34,411 nucleotides of DNA, from positions 1 through 34,411 of the forward strand of contig CAVDWX010000051.1 in NCBI GenBank assembly GCA_963612735.1, in the 5' to 3' direction. Shown one piece after another: positions 15,464 through 24,022 of the stretch. The position numbers and the translations under genes were made by a program. The notes beneath the pieces were generated by a model. It was not told where the DNA came from. It made no database searches and worked only from the letters and a program-made list of their open reading frames with translations. How positions within the stretch are numbered: position 1 is the first letter of the stretch; every line of letters begins with the position of its first letter. The stretch is from CAVDWX01 sp963612735 (GTDB lineage Bacteria; Bacillota_I; Bacilli_A; RFN20; CAG-826).

Positions 15464-16223
15464 TACTGTTCTCCTTTAACATGGTGAGAATCTCATAGCC
15501 TTCTTCTGTGATAACAATAGTGTTCTCATAGTGAGATGATAGTTTTCCATCTTTCATTTTGACTGTCCAGCCATCTCCTAATACTCTAATCGAAGGTTTT
15601 CCTTCAGCGACCATAGGTTCAATAGCAAGACACATTCCCACTTCAAGAATGGGACCAGTTCCCGCTTTTCCGTAATTTGGGATTGCCGGGTCTTCATGAA
15701 GATGACTTCCAATACCATGTCCAGTATATTCTTTGATAATGGAATAGCCATGGCTCTCATTGTATTTTTGAATGGCTTCTTGAATGTCTCCAAGTCGAGC
15801 TCCTTTACGAGCGTGTTTCACTCCTTCAAAGAAGGATTGTTCCGTCACTTCCACGAGTCGTTTCGCTCTTTCTGAGATGACACCCACTGGGAAGGTGCGA
15901 CAAGCATCTCCGCAGTAGCCTTTATATGTTGCCCCGACATCAAGGGAGACAATATCGCCTTCATGGAGTACTATCTTAGAAGAAGGTATACCGTGAATAA
16001 GCGTTTCATTAACTGAGATACAGATCGCTCCAGGAAATCCTCCATAACCTTTAAATGTTGGATAACAATCATGGCTACGAATGATTTCTTCCGCTTTCTT
16101 ATCGAGATCAAGCGTGGTAATACCTGGTTTTAATAAAGGTTTTAATCCTTCAAATACGAGGGCCACTACTCTTCCCGCTTCTCGCATTAATTCAATTTCC
16201 CTTGGTGACTTGACAATAATCAT
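15456..16223 (-). CDS. map: methionine aminopeptidase, type I
   Basis: The 255-aa protein has the pita-bread metalloprotease fold, with all five metal ligands in place: D95, D106, H169 (in GHGIG), E202 (in IEPM) and E233 (in HYENT), plus the substrate-binding H77. It removes the initiator Met from nascent cytoplasmic proteins. It lacks the N-terminal zinc-finger extension of longer forms. It follows adk by 1 nt and overlaps infA, in the usual secY-adk-map-infA order. Confidence 0.97.
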   Translation of the reverse strand: MIIVKSPREIELMREAGRVVALVFEGLKPLLKPGITTLDLDKKAEEIIRSHDCYPTFKGYGGFPGAICISVNETLIHGIPSSKIVLHEGDIVSLDVGATYKGYCGDACRTFPVGVISERAKRLVEVTEQSFFEGVKHARKGARLGDIQEAIQKYNESHGYSIIKEYTGHGIGSHLHEDPAIPNYGKAGTGPILEVGMCLAIEPMVAEGKPSIRVLGDGWTVKMKDGKLSSHYENTIVITEEGYEILTMLKENSNV

Positions 16224-16224
16224 A

Positions 16225-16875
16225 TTATTTGTTCAAAAATGACTTAACTTCATCGAATAATTGTTCCTTGCCCACTAAAGAGTTGAAAGAAACTAATAGA
16301 TGTCTTTCATCATAGAAATCTAATAACGGTTTAGTGTCAGAAACATAATGTTGTAAACGAACTTTTAGAGCTTCTTCGTTGTCGTCTTTTCTTTGATAAA
16401 GTGGTCCACCACATAGATCACAAACCCCATCCACTTTTGGTTTCATAGAAGTCACGTGATAAGGAGCGCCACAATTCTTGCAGACTCTTCTTCCAGAAAT
16501 TCGTCTAATAAGTTCTTCATTATCGCAGTCTAAATTGACTACAATTTCAATTTGACGATTGATTTCATCACCGATTTTTTCTAACACTAATGCTTGATTG
16601 ACAGTGCGTGGAAATCCATCGAGTAAGAAACCATTTTCGCAGTCTTCTTTGCTTAATCTTTCTTTGACTAAGCCAATCGTGACATCATCAGGAACTAAGT
16701 CTCCACGATTGATATAAGATTGCGCTAATAAGCCTAATTCAGTGCCTTCTTTAATAGCGTCACGGAACATATCGCCAGTGGAAATATGCACTAAATGGAG
16801 GGCTTCTTTTAATTGCTTAGCAAGGGTTCCTTTTCCAGCCCCTGGTGGACCCATGAGAATAATATTCTTTTTCAT
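16225..16875 (-). CDS. adk: adenylate kinase with zinc-binding LID
   Basis: The 216-aa enzyme has the P-loop GPPGAGKGT (9-17), the NMP-binding region HISTGDMFR, the DGFPR motif (86-90) and a LID domain with four cysteines (C132, C135, C152, C155) for structural zinc, the Gram-positive type. It interconverts ATP + AMP and 2 ADP in the cytoplasm. Its ATG shares one base with the secY stop (TAATG), so translation is coupled. Confidence 0.97.
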   Translation of the reverse strand: MKKNIILMGPPGAGKGTLAKQLKEALHLVHISTGDMFRDAIKEGTELGLLAQSYINRGDLVPDDVTIGLVKERLSKEDCENGFLLDGFPRTVNQALVLEKIGDEINRQIEIVVNLDCDNEELIRRISGRRVCKNCGAPYHVTSMKPKVDGVCDLCGGPLYQRKDDNEEALKVRLQHYVSDTKPLLDFYDERHLLVSFNSLVGKEQLFDEVKSFLNK

Positions 16876-18230
16876 TATCTTCCACCTCCAGCAACAACTT
16901 CATCAAATGATTTACCCGCGAGTAAGCCATCGATTTGATTGTTAAGTTCTAAGCAAACACCAACAACGATAATTAATCCAGTTCCTCCTAAGGCTAAAGA
17001 GGTATCGCTACCAAATACGCCAGAAAGGATGAGAATGCTCGGTAATGAAGCAATAAGCGCTAAGGCAAGAGCTCCAATCGTTGACACTCTATTGAGAACT
17101 TTTCGAATGTAACGTTCTGTTTCTAGACCTGGTCTAATTCCAGGAATATAAGAACCATTCTTTTGGAAATTTTCCGCTAATTGTTGGGGATTTATTTGAA
17201 TGTTGGCATAGAAGAAAGTAAATGCGATAGTGAGAACGATATAAATAATTAATCCCCACGGCATTGACCAACTGCCCATGTCATACATTGCGGACGTATT
17301 AAAAATATTGAGCCATTCAGCGTTCGCGGCATCTTCAGATATAAAAGCAGCAATCACACTTGGTGCCATTAAAATTGAACTCGCAAAGATAACAGGAATG
17401 ACCCCTGCGGAATTTAATTTAATAGGTAAGAAGTTGGCTCGTGCCATCGATTGAGTTTGTCCACCACTTTTTCCCGCTGATTGAACAGGAATTTTTCTTT
17501 GAGAGAGTTCAATGAATGTGACAAAGGCAATGATGACTAAGAAGCAAAGAATATAGAGAATGAATTGGAATACTCCAGTGATGAGGGCTTGATCGCCATA
17601 ATTTGAATTTTGCACAATCCATTTAGTAAATGCAGTGCTAATTTGACTTGGCAAAGAAGAAACACATCCCGCAAAGATGATCATTGAGATACCATTTCCA
17701 ATACCTTTAACGGAGATTTGGTCTCCGAGCCACATAACAAGCATGGAACCCGCCATCATGACGATAACGATGTAAATATACATAAGCCATGGCTTACTTC
17801 CTGCATCAAAAGTGATGTATGAAGAAGATTCCATGGTCTTAATAATTCCATAAGCTTGAACCGCTCCTAACATAAGAGTTAGATAACGGGTCGCCATTTC
17901 CATTTTCTTTCTTCCAGTTTGACCTTGACGTTTTAATTCAGTCAATGCTGGCAAAACATCAGTGGCCAAAAGTTGAATGATAATTTGCGCGGTAATATAT
18001 GGGGAAACACCGAGAGCAAAGATGGAGAATGTTTGAAGCGTTCCTCCACCTAATAAGTTCATCAGTGATAAAGCATTATTACCTGATAAATACTTTTGTA
18101 AATCCTCGCCAATGGTGACACCAGGGACGGTGATTTGTGCCCCGATACGAAAGATAAAGAGAATAAGAACCGTAAACAAAATACGATTCATTATTTCTTT
18201 GTTCTTGAGAATTGAGGCTACTTTTTTCAT
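16875..18230 (-). CDS. secY: protein translocase subunit SecY
   Basis: The 451-aa membrane protein shows ten hydrophobic segments and SecY signatures: FRIGAQITVPGV near TM1, ALGVSPYITAQIIIQLL (plug and TM2 region), and the cytoplasmic loop KNGSYIPGIRPGLETERYI with the SecA/ribosome-contacting Arg residues. It forms the central channel of the Sec translocon with SecE and SecG. Its co-transcription with ribosomal genes is the ancestral arrangement. It is needed to export the lipoproteins at the left end of this window. Confidence 0.97.
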   Translation of the reverse strand: MKKVASILKNKEIMNRILFTVLILFIFRIGAQITVPGVTIGEDLQKYLSGNNALSLMNLLGGGTLQTFSIFALGVSPYITAQIIIQLLATDVLPALTELKRQGQTGRKKMEMATRYLTLMLGAVQAYGIIKTMESSSYITFDAGSKPWLMYIYIVIVMMAGSMLVMWLGDQISVKGIGNGISMIIFAGCVSSLPSQISTAFTKWIVQNSNYGDQALITGVFQFILYILCFLVIIAFVTFIELSQRKIPVQSAGKSGGQTQSMARANFLPIKLNSAGVIPVIFASSILMAPSVIAAFISEDAANAEWLNIFNTSAMYDMGSWSMPWGLIIYIVLTIAFTFFYANIQINPQQLAENFQKNGSYIPGIRPGLETERYIRKVLNRVSTIGALALALIASLPSILILSGVFGSDTSLALGGTGLIIVVGVCLELNNQIDGLLAGKSFDEVVAGGGR

Positions 18231-18231
18231 A

Positions 18232-18672
18232 TTATAGCACCTCTATTTTGCCACCAGCATCGACAATGGCTTTTTCCGCAGATTTGGAGAATTTATGAGC
18301 TTGAACAGTCAAACTTCTTTCCAAAGTTCCACTGCCTAAGATTTTTAATCCATCATATTCTTTGGTTAATAAACCAGTTTCTTTCAATAATGCTGGGGTG
18401 ACAACTGTTCCGTTTTCAAAACGATTTAAAGACGAAACATTCACAGTTGCATAACAGGTACGATTGACGTTATTAAAGCCACGTTTTGGTAAAGCTCTCC
18501 ATAGTGGTAATTGTCCACCTTCAAAACCTAAGGCGACTCCACCACCGGAACGAGAATTTTGACCTTTATGACCAGTTCCACAAGTCTTACCGTTTCCGCT
18601 ACCTAAACCACGTCCTTTACGGTAGTGTTTAGTTCTTGAACCAGCGCTTGATTGAAGTTCATGCAATTTCAT
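18232..18672 (-). CDS. rplO: 50S ribosomal protein L15
   Basis: The 146-aa protein has the L15 Gly/Lys/Arg-rich N-terminal extension (KGRGLGSGNGKTCGTGHKGQNSRSGG) that reaches into 23S rRNA and the globular C-terminal domain. It abuts secY with a 1-nt gap. In most bacteria rpmD (L30) precedes it, but here only 38 nt separate rplO from rpsE, so L30 is absent at this locus. Confidence 0.97.
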   Translation of the reverse strand: MKLHELQSSAGSRTKHYRKGRGLGSGNGKTCGTGHKGQNSRSGGGVALGFEGGQLPLWRALPKRGFNNVNRTCYATVNVSSLNRFENGTVVTPALLKETGLLTKEYDGLKILGSGTLERSLTVQAHKFSKSAEKAIVDAGGKIEVL

Positions 18673-18710
18673 ATGTGCACCTCCTTAATATTATATTGTC
18701 TTTTCGACAA

Positions 18711-19337
18711 TTATTCTTTGCCACGCAACACTTTCATGTCTTTGTAGCTTTTGAGGTTTTCAAGACCGTCATGAGTGGCTCGAATCACATTGATAGGAGC
18801 ACGTGAGCCATAAATCTTAGAGCAGACGTTAGTAACACCCGCTAATTCTAAGATTGCTCTAACTGGGCCACCAGCGATAACTCCAGTACCTTCAGGAGCG
18901 GGTTTTAAATAAACTTTACAAGCTCCATAATGGCCAATGATTTCATGAGAAATTGTTCCACCTTTAACAATCTTTAAAGAGAAGAGATTTTTTCTTGCTC
19001 CTTCTGTGGCTTTTTTGATGGCATCTGGTACTTCCGCGGCTTTACCGAAGGCAAAACCATATCGACCTTTGCGATCACCAACCACGACAAGCGCGGTGAA
19101 TTTCATACGTCTTCCACCTTTAACGGTCTTACTGACACGGTTGATAGCGACGACTCTTTCTTCAAATTCATCTTTGGCTTCGCGGCGTTCTTTGTTGCGT
19201 CGATCATTGCGAGGTTTGCGATCGCCACGAGGACGTCTTTGAGCACCTTCTCCTTCTTTAGGAGCTACTTCAGGAGCAGCACTTTCTTCTGGTTTAGTTT
19301 CTTCAACGACGGGTTGAATATCTTTTTCTTCCATCAT
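18711..19337 (-). CDS. rpsE: 30S ribosomal protein S5 with acidic/basic N-terminal extension
   Basis: The S5 core begins at about residue 57 (EFEERVVAINRVSKTVKGGRRMKF), followed by VVVGDRKGRYGFAFGKA and the C-terminal domain with ASEVIGHYGA-like and PEGTGVIAGGPVRAILE motifs. S5 shapes the mRNA entry channel with S3 and S4 and affects accuracy. At 208 aa it is ~40 residues longer than the usual ~166. The extra N-terminus is first acidic and Pro/Ala/Glu-rich, then strongly Arg/Lys-rich, and is probably disordered. The start could be either of two adjacent ATGs. Confidence 0.96.
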   Translation of the reverse strand: MMEEKDIQPVVEETKPEESAAPEVAPKEGEGAQRRPRGDRKPRNDRRNKERREAKDEFEERVVAINRVSKTVKGGRRMKFTALVVVGDRKGRYGFAFGKAAEVPDAIKKATEGARKNLFSLKIVKGGTISHEIIGHYGACKVYLKPAPEGTGVIAGGPVRAILELAGVTNVCSKIYGSRAPINVIRATHDGLENLKSYKDMKVLRGKE

Positions 19338-19351
19338 AATTATGTTCTCCT

Positions 19352-19708
19352 TTAGAATTCTAAGCCAGCTTCACGAGCGGCTTCAGCGAGAGCCTTGACT
19401 CGACCGTGATAAATATATCCAGATCGATCAAAGACGACAGTTTTAATATTTTTAGCTAAGGCTTTTTTAGCAATATCACTTCCAACGGCTTTAGCGGCTT
19501 CTACATTAGATCCTAATTCTAAGCCTAAAGCAAGGGATGAAGAGGACACTAATGTAACACCTTTAACATCATCGATGATTTGTGCTTCAATGTGGCGGTT
19601 AGAACGATAAAGACAAAGTCTTGGTCTTTCACCAGTGCCGGAAACTTTATTTCTGACACGAGCGTGACGTCTTTTTCTAGAAACGTTTTTACTTTCTTTT
19701 GTAATCAT
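19352..19708 (-). CDS. rplR: 50S ribosomal protein L18
   Basis: The 118-aa length and motifs fit L18: RKRRHARVRNKVSGTGERPRLCLYRSNRHIEAQIID at the N-terminus and FDRSGYIYHGRVKALAEAAREAGLEF at the C-terminus. L18 binds 5S rRNA together with L5 and helps form the central protuberance. It sits between rplF and rpsE as expected. Confidence 0.97.
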   Translation of the reverse strand: MITKESKNVSRKRRHARVRNKVSGTGERPRLCLYRSNRHIEAQIIDDVKGVTLVSSSSLALGLELGSNVEAAKAVGSDIAKKALAKNIKTVVFDRSGYIYHGRVKALAEAAREAGLEF

Positions 19709-19725
19709 AACTTTTCCCTACCTTT

Positions 19726-20277
19726 CTATTTCTTTCCACCAGCAGCGGCGCGTTTGCCTTCTTTAGTAACAACGTGTTCACCTTTATAGCGAATACCTTT
19801 GCCTAAATATGGTTCTGGAGGTCTTACTTCTCTAATTCGAGCGGCAGTTTGACCTACGGCTTGTTTATCAATTCCTTCGCAAACGATTTCAGTTGCTGAA
19901 GGAGTAGAGATAGTAACACCTTCGTTAGGTTTAATGGTAATAGTGTGAGAATATCCAGCCCATAAGACAACGTCTTTACCTTGCATTTGTGCTTTATAAC
20001 CAATACCGATCATTTCAAGAGATTTTTTATAACCTTCAGAAACACCGACGATAGCGTTATGGACATTAGCTCTGACTGTACCATGATTTTGTTTAGTTTG
20101 TTTTCTTTCATTATCTCTTGTGAAATTGATAACACCTTCTTCTAAATGAGGAATGATTCCATCCGCAAGAGCGACATTAAGAGTGCCTTTTGGACCCTTA
20201 ACAGTAATGACTTTATCCCCGACTTCGAGAGTCACGCCAGCAGGAATATCAATATGTTTTAAACCAATTCTTGACAT
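19726..20277 (-). CDS. rplF: 50S ribosomal protein L6
   Basis: The 183-aa protein has the duplicated L6 fold. The second repeat carries the family signature RPPEPYLGKGIRYKGEHVVTKEGKRAA at the C-terminus. L6 lies near the GTPase-associated centre of the 50S subunit. The start MSRIGLKHIDIPAGV is canonical and has a GGAGG about 7 nt upstream. Confidence 0.97.
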   Translation of the reverse strand: MSRIGLKHIDIPAGVTLEVGDKVITVKGPKGTLNVALADGIIPHLEEGVINFTRDNERKQTKQNHGTVRANVHNAIVGVSEGYKKSLEMIGIGYKAQMQGKDVVLWAGYSHTITIKPNEGVTISTPSATEIVCEGIDKQAVGQTAARIREVRPPEPYLGKGIRYKGEHVVTKEGKRAAAGGKK

Positions 20278-20288
20278 AATTTATCCTC

Positions 20289-20681
20289 CTACCAGACATA
20301 AGCGAGCACTTCGCCACCAATGCCAAGAGTTCTAGCTTTCGCATCAGTCATGACACCGTGAGAGGTCGAAATAATTGCGATTCCTAAACCTTTGAAAACA
20401 CGGGGAAGGTGTTCGCAGTCTACCGTAACGCGTAAACCGGGTTTAGATATTTTCTTTAAGTTAGTGATAACGCGTGTGCCATCACCAGCATATTTAAGAG
20501 TAATGATTAATTCTTTTTTAACATCACCACGTACTTTATATTCGGTGATGAAGCCTTCTTCTTTAAGAATTTTAGCAATTTCAACTTTCATCTTGCTGGA
20601 AGGCATCTTAACGTTTTCATATTTAAGAGCGTTTGCGTTTCTAATTCTTGTTAGCATATCGCTAATTGGATCTGACATCAT
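20289..20681 (-). CDS. rpsH: 30S ribosomal protein S8
   Basis: The 130-aa protein opens with DPISDMLTRIRNANAL and ends with the signature GLGIAIISTSHGVMTDAKARTLGIGGEVLAYVW. S8 is an early 16S-binding protein and in E. coli represses the spc operon by binding its mRNA near rplE. Whether that control exists here cannot be judged. Two adjacent ATGs could serve as start; the GGAGG upstream is slightly distant from both. Confidence 0.97.
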   Translation of the reverse strand: MMSDPISDMLTRIRNANALKYENVKMPSSKMKVEIAKILKEEGFITEYKVRGDVKKELIITLKYAGDGTRVITNLKKISKPGLRVTVDCEHLPRVFKGLGIAIISTSHGVMTDAKARTLGIGGEVLAYVW

Positions 20682-20699
20682 AATCGTTAATTTCCTCCT

Positions 20700-20885
20700 T
20701 TACCAAGATGATTTTTTCATGCCGGGAATTTCACCTTTATAAGCTAATTCTCTTAAGCAAATACGGCATAAATGGAATTTTGAATAAACAGAATGGGGAC
20801 GTCCACAACGTTCGCATCTCGTATATTCTCTGACCTTATATTTTTTAGGTCTTGCACAGCGAATTTTCGCACTTGTTTTGGCCAT
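20700..20885 (-). CDS. rpsN: 30S ribosomal protein S14, zinc type
   Basis: This 61-aa form has four cysteines, C24-x2-C27 and C40-x2-C43, which bind structural zinc (the C+ or S14Z type). It ends with the canonical RELAYKGEIPGMKKSSW. S14 sits in the 30S head. The short zinc form encoded inside the spc cluster is common in Bacillota and Mollicutes. Confidence 0.97.
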   Translation of the reverse strand: MAKTSAKIRCARPKKYKVREYTRCERCGRPHSVYSKFHLCRICLRELAYKGEIPGMKKSSW

Positions 20886-20899
20886 TTGTAGACTCCTTT

Positions 20900-21610
20900 C
20901 TATCTATGGAATGGCATACCCATTAATTCAAGTAAGGTATATGCCTCTTCGTCAGTTTTAGCAGTAGTGACAATAACGATGTCCATACCGCGAATCTTGC
21001 TCACTTTATCGTAATCGATTTCAGGGAAGATTAATTGTTCTTTAATACCAAGGGTGTAATTGCCTCTTCCATCGAAAGCATTTTTGCTAACACCACGGAA
21101 GTCACGAACACGTGGGAGGGCGATAGAGACTAACTTATCAAAGAAGTCATACATTCTAATGCCTCTTAATGTCACTTTGGTACCAATGGATTGACCTTCT
21201 CTTAATTTGAAGGAAGCAATAGATTTTTTTGCTTTAGTAATAATTGGTTTTTGACCGGTGATAAGCGTTAATTCTGCGACTGCTTCTTCTAATCGTTTAG
21301 CATCTTGAGTGGCATCGCCAACACCGATGTTAACAACGATTTTATTAATGGAAGGGATTTGCATTGTCGAACTGTAATGATATTTGTCTAATAATGCAGG
21401 TCTAACCATTTCATCGTAATGAGTTTTTACTCTACTGACGAATTTAGCTTTAGCAACACCTTTTCCAGTTCCTTTTTTCTTAGGAGCTGGTTTAACAGTT
21501 TCACTAGGAGCAGCTTCAGGAGCAACGGTTTCCTTTTTACGAGTTGAAGTTGGTTTTTTAGTCGTGCTAGCGGGTTTTTTACTAACTGGTTTCTTTGTTT
21601 CTTCAGCCAT
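20900..21610 (-). CDS. rplE: 50S ribosomal protein L5 with basic N-terminal extension
   Basis: The start is the ATG at 21610, which has AAGGAGG upstream; the longer open frame runs back into rplX and is not used. The product is 236 aa against the usual ~180. The L5 core begins at about residue 57 (KFVSRVKTHYDEMVRPALL) and includes IPSINKIVVNIGVGDA and GNYTLGIKEQLIFPEIDYDK. L5 binds 5S rRNA and contacts P-site tRNA. The extra N-terminus is Lys/Pro/Thr/Ala-rich low-complexity sequence resembling that of L22 in the same operon. Confidence 0.95.
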   Translation of the reverse strand: MAEETKKPVSKKPASTTKKPTSTRKKETVAPEAAPSETVKPAPKKKGTGKGVAKAKFVSRVKTHYDEMVRPALLDKYHYSSTMQIPSINKIVVNIGVGDATQDAKRLEEAVAELTLITGQKPIITKAKKSIASFKLREGQSIGTKVTLRGIRMYDFFDKLVSIALPRVRDFRGVSKNAFDGRGNYTLGIKEQLIFPEIDYDKVSKIRGMDIVIVTTAKTDEEAYTLLELMGMPFHR

Positions 21611-21623
21611 TTTCTTATCCTCC

Positions 21624-21935
21624 TTATAGCACTTGTCCACTCTTCTTAGCGAAGCGGACTTTTTTATCTTTGACCACTTTATAGCCAACACGGGTTGGTT
21701 TTTTGGTCTTTGGATCAACAATCATGACATTGCTCGCATGGATAGGAGCGTATACTTCTACCACGGAACCTTGTGGGTTTTGTTGAGTTGGTTTTTGATG
21801 TTTTTTACGGACGTTGACGCCATCTACAACAACGCGGTTAGTTCTTGGTAAGACTTTTTGAATTTCGCCAACCTTACCTTTATCGCGTCCAGAGATGACG
21901 ATGACTTTATCACCTTTTTTAAGATACATAGTCAT
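21624..21935 (-). CDS. rplX: 50S ribosomal protein L24
   Basis: The 103-aa protein has the KOW motif (KKGDKVIVISGRDKGKVGEIQKVLP) and the conserved VVDGVNVRKKHQKPT segment. L24 is an early assembly initiator near the exit tunnel. A GGAGG precedes the ATG, and spacing to rplN is 7 nt. Confidence 0.97.
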   Translation of the reverse strand: MTMYLKKGDKVIVISGRDKGKVGEIQKVLPRTNRVVVDGVNVRKKHQKPTQQNPQGSVVEVYAPIHASNVMIVDPKTKKPTRVGYKVVKDKKVRFAKKSGQVL

Positions 21936-21942
21936 TTCCTCC

Positions 21943-22320
21943 TTATAGCACTTCAGGGGCTAATGAGACGATTTTCATGAATCCGTCTCCACCCTTTTCA
22001 CGAATCTCACGAGCGATAGGCCCAAAGACACGAGTTCCAACTGGGATATTATCATCATTGATGACCACAACTGCGTTATCATCGAATTTGATAGTACTTC
22101 CATCTGGACGATTGACAGGATGAGCCACACGAACGATGACACATCTCACAACATCACCTTTTTTCACTTTTCCGTTTGGAATAGCGTCTTTAACCGCGCA
22201 TAAGACGATATCGCCTAATGATGCGGATTTATGATGACTTCCACCATAAATGGTGAAGATGCGAACCTTACGGGCTCCACTGTTATCGGCGACTACTAGA
22301 TTAGTTTCCTTTTGAACCAT
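21943..22320 (-). CDS. rplN: 50S ribosomal protein L14
   Basis: The 125-aa beta-barrel protein includes VVADNSGARKVRIF and the L14 signature region PNGKVKKGDVVRCVIVRV, then FDDNAVVVIND and GTRVFGPIAREIREK. L14 forms intersubunit bridges and is the RsfS silencing-factor site. It is separated from rpsQ by 1 nt. Confidence 0.97.
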   Translation of the reverse strand: MVQKETNLVVADNSGARKVRIFTIYGGSHHKSASLGDIVLCAVKDAIPNGKVKKGDVVRCVIVRVAHPVNRPDGSTIKFDDNAVVVINDDNIPVGTRVFGPIAREIREKGGDGFMKIVSLAPEVL

Positions 22321-22321
22321 A

Positions 22322-22699
22322 CTATTTAGCCTCCTCTACTACTTCAGTGACTTCTACTTCTGCTTCATCTTCTTTTTTAGCTTCAGTAGTAAGCACTTCT
22401 TCTTTTAATTCAGCTTCAGCTTCAGCGATGGATAAGACCGCTTTCTTATCAATAGAGACTAAACGGAATCTTTTAGAAGCCGATAATCTTCTTGTTTCCA
22501 TGATAGTAACGGTATCGCCAACTTTAGCTTCATTATTTTCATCGTGTGCATAATATTTCTTACGATATTTGACACGTTTACCATATTTTCCGTGTTTTTT
22601 ATGAGTTTCAACAAGGACGACAATGGTCTTATCGTTTTTATCGGAGATGACAACACCAGTGACGGTACGACGAGCTTCGACTTTTCTAACACTTTCCAT
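22322..22699 (-). CDS. rpsQ: 30S ribosomal protein S17 with acidic C-terminal tail
   Basis: Residues ~8-86 are the S17 OB-fold (TGVVISDKNDKTIVVLVETHKKHGKYGKRVKYRKKYYAHDENNEAKVGDTVTI, then ETRRLSASKRFRLV). S17 binds the 5' domain of 16S rRNA. The protein is 125 aa where ~85 is usual; the final ~37 residues are Glu/Ala/Val/Lys-rich and strongly acidic, ending EVTEVVEEAK. This is one of several low-complexity extensions in the cluster. Confidence 0.96.
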   Translation of the reverse strand: MESVRKVEARRTVTGVVISDKNDKTIVVLVETHKKHGKYGKRVKYRKKYYAHDENNEAKVGDTVTIMETRRLSASKRFRLVSIDKKAVLSIAEAEAELKEEVLTTEAKKEDEAEVEVTEVVEEAK

Positions 22700-22712
22700 T
22701 ATTTATTCCTCC

Positions 22713-22919
22713 TTATTTACTTTCATTTAATTCACGTTCACGGAGAACCATGTTCACACGTGCGATGTCTTTTCTAACGGTGATGACATCTTCTCCTCTT
22801 TCGAGGGCTCCGACTGCTTTCTTACGACGGAGTTCGAATAATTGTTCTTTGAGCGAGTAGAGCTTTTCTTTTAGTTCACTCGTTGATAATTCGCGGACTT
22901 CATTAATTTTCATAGCCAC
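22713..22919 (-). CDS. rpmC: 50S ribosomal protein L29
   Basis: The 68-aa two-helix protein has ELSTSELKEKLYSLKEQLFELRRKKAVG and the C-terminal VRKDIARVNMVLRERE helix. L29 sits at the exit tunnel rim, near the SRP and trigger factor docking site. Its start codon shares one base with the rplP stop. Confidence 0.97.
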   Translation of the reverse strand: MAMKINEVRELSTSELKEKLYSLKEQLFELRRKKAVGALERGEDVITVRKDIARVNMVLRERELNESK

Positions 22920-23329
22920 TACTCTCCTTTCTTAACAACTTTACATTTGATGGGGAGTTTATAGGCCGCTAAGCGAAGAGCTTCACGGGCATCAACTTCA
23001 TTAACTCCACCGATTTCAAACATAACACGTCCTTTTTGGACAACCGCTACCCAATCCTCTGGAGAACCTTTTCCGGAACCCATACGAACTTCAGCGGGTT
23101 TTTTCGTTTTTGCAAGATGTGGGAATATTCTTATCCACACTTGGCCAGATCTTTTGGTATATCTTGATAAGACGACACGGCAAGCTTCGATTTGTCGAGT
23201 AGTAACCCAACAACCTTCTAAAGCTTGTAAGCCATATTCACCAAAGGCCACTGTGGTACCGCCTTTTGCGTGACCTTCATATTTGATGATATGAGGACGA
23301 CGATACTTTGTTCTTTTTGGTTGTAACAT
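22919..23329 (-). CDS. rplP: 50S ribosomal protein L16
   Basis: The 136-aa protein begins MLQPKRTKYRR and carries the L16 signatures R.WIRIFPHLAKTKKPAEVRMGSGKGSPEDWVAVV and FEIGGVNEVDAREALRLAAYKLPIK. L16 lies near the A-site tRNA and peptidyl-transferase centre. It is separated from rpsC by 2 nt. Confidence 0.97.
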   Translation of the reverse strand: MLQPKRTKYRRPHIIKYEGHAKGGTTVAFGEYGLQALEGCWVTTRQIEACRVVLSRYTKRSGQVWIRIFPHLAKTKKPAEVRMGSGKGSPEDWVAVVQKGRVMFEIGGVNEVDAREALRLAAYKLPIKCKVVKKGE

Positions 23330-23331
23330 GA

Positions 23332-24009
23332 CTATTCTCCTTTCTCGTCAGGCTTCTTATTGAGTTCTGGGCGAATTTCTCCACGACAGATCCACACTTT
23401 GACACCTAGACGGCCATATTGAGTGGCAGCTTCTTTGCAAGCATAGTCAATATCACTTCTCAAGGTATGAAGAGGAATAATTCCTTCTTTATAACCTTCA
23501 CTACGAGCGATATCAGCGCCACCTAAACGTCCAGAGACGATGGTACGGCAACCTCTTGCACCAGCTTTTCTCACTCTTTGAATCGCTTTCTTTTGTGCGG
23601 TTCTAAATGAGGCTCTTTCTTCTAATTGTTTAGCAATTGATTCCGCGACTAAGGCCGCATCGAGATCAGGATTTTTGACTTCAACAACATCTAATCTGAT
23701 GTTTTGACCTTTGAGCATTTTGCTGAGTTGTTTTTTAATTTCATTAACGTTTTTGCCATCTTGTCCAATGACTACACCTGGGCGAGCCACAAATACTTTG
23801 ACAACAACGTTATTGCCTTTATCAGTCTTTGTTCTTTCAATTTCAGTATGAGAGAGCATTGCATCTTTAAGGACTTTTTCGAGATATTTACGAATTTTGA
23901 TATCTTCGTTAAGGAAGACAGGATATTCTTTTTTATCCGCATACCAACGTGAGTTCCAATCGCGGTTCACGCCGATTCTCATTCCAACTGGATTAACTTT
24001 TTGACCCAT
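23332..24009 (-). CDS. rpsC: 30S ribosomal protein S3
   Basis: The 225-aa protein opens MGQKVNPVGMRIGVNRDWNSRWYADK, contains the KH-domain loop VVIGQDGKNVNEIKKQLS (~78-95) and the C-terminal signature SGRLGGADIARSEGYKEG. S3 lines the mRNA entry channel and has helicase-related Arg residues. The length is normal; the last residues are Lys/Glu-rich. Confidence 0.97.
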   Translation of the reverse strand: MGQKVNPVGMRIGVNRDWNSRWYADKKEYPVFLNEDIKIRKYLEKVLKDAMLSHTEIERTKTDKGNNVVVKVFVARPGVVIGQDGKNVNEIKKQLSKMLKGQNIRLDVVEVKNPDLDAALVAESIAKQLEERASFRTAQKKAIQRVRKAGARGCRTIVSGRLGGADIARSEGYKEGIIPLHTLRSDIDYACKEAATQYGRLGVKVWICRGEIRPELNKKPDEKGE

Positions 24010-24022
24010 TGAATTCTTCCTC

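Noticed and set aside
21611..21721. Longer rplE start at 21721
   Set aside because: The extra 37 codons run through the end of rplX and lack a ribosome binding site; AAGGAGG sits before the ATG at 21610.
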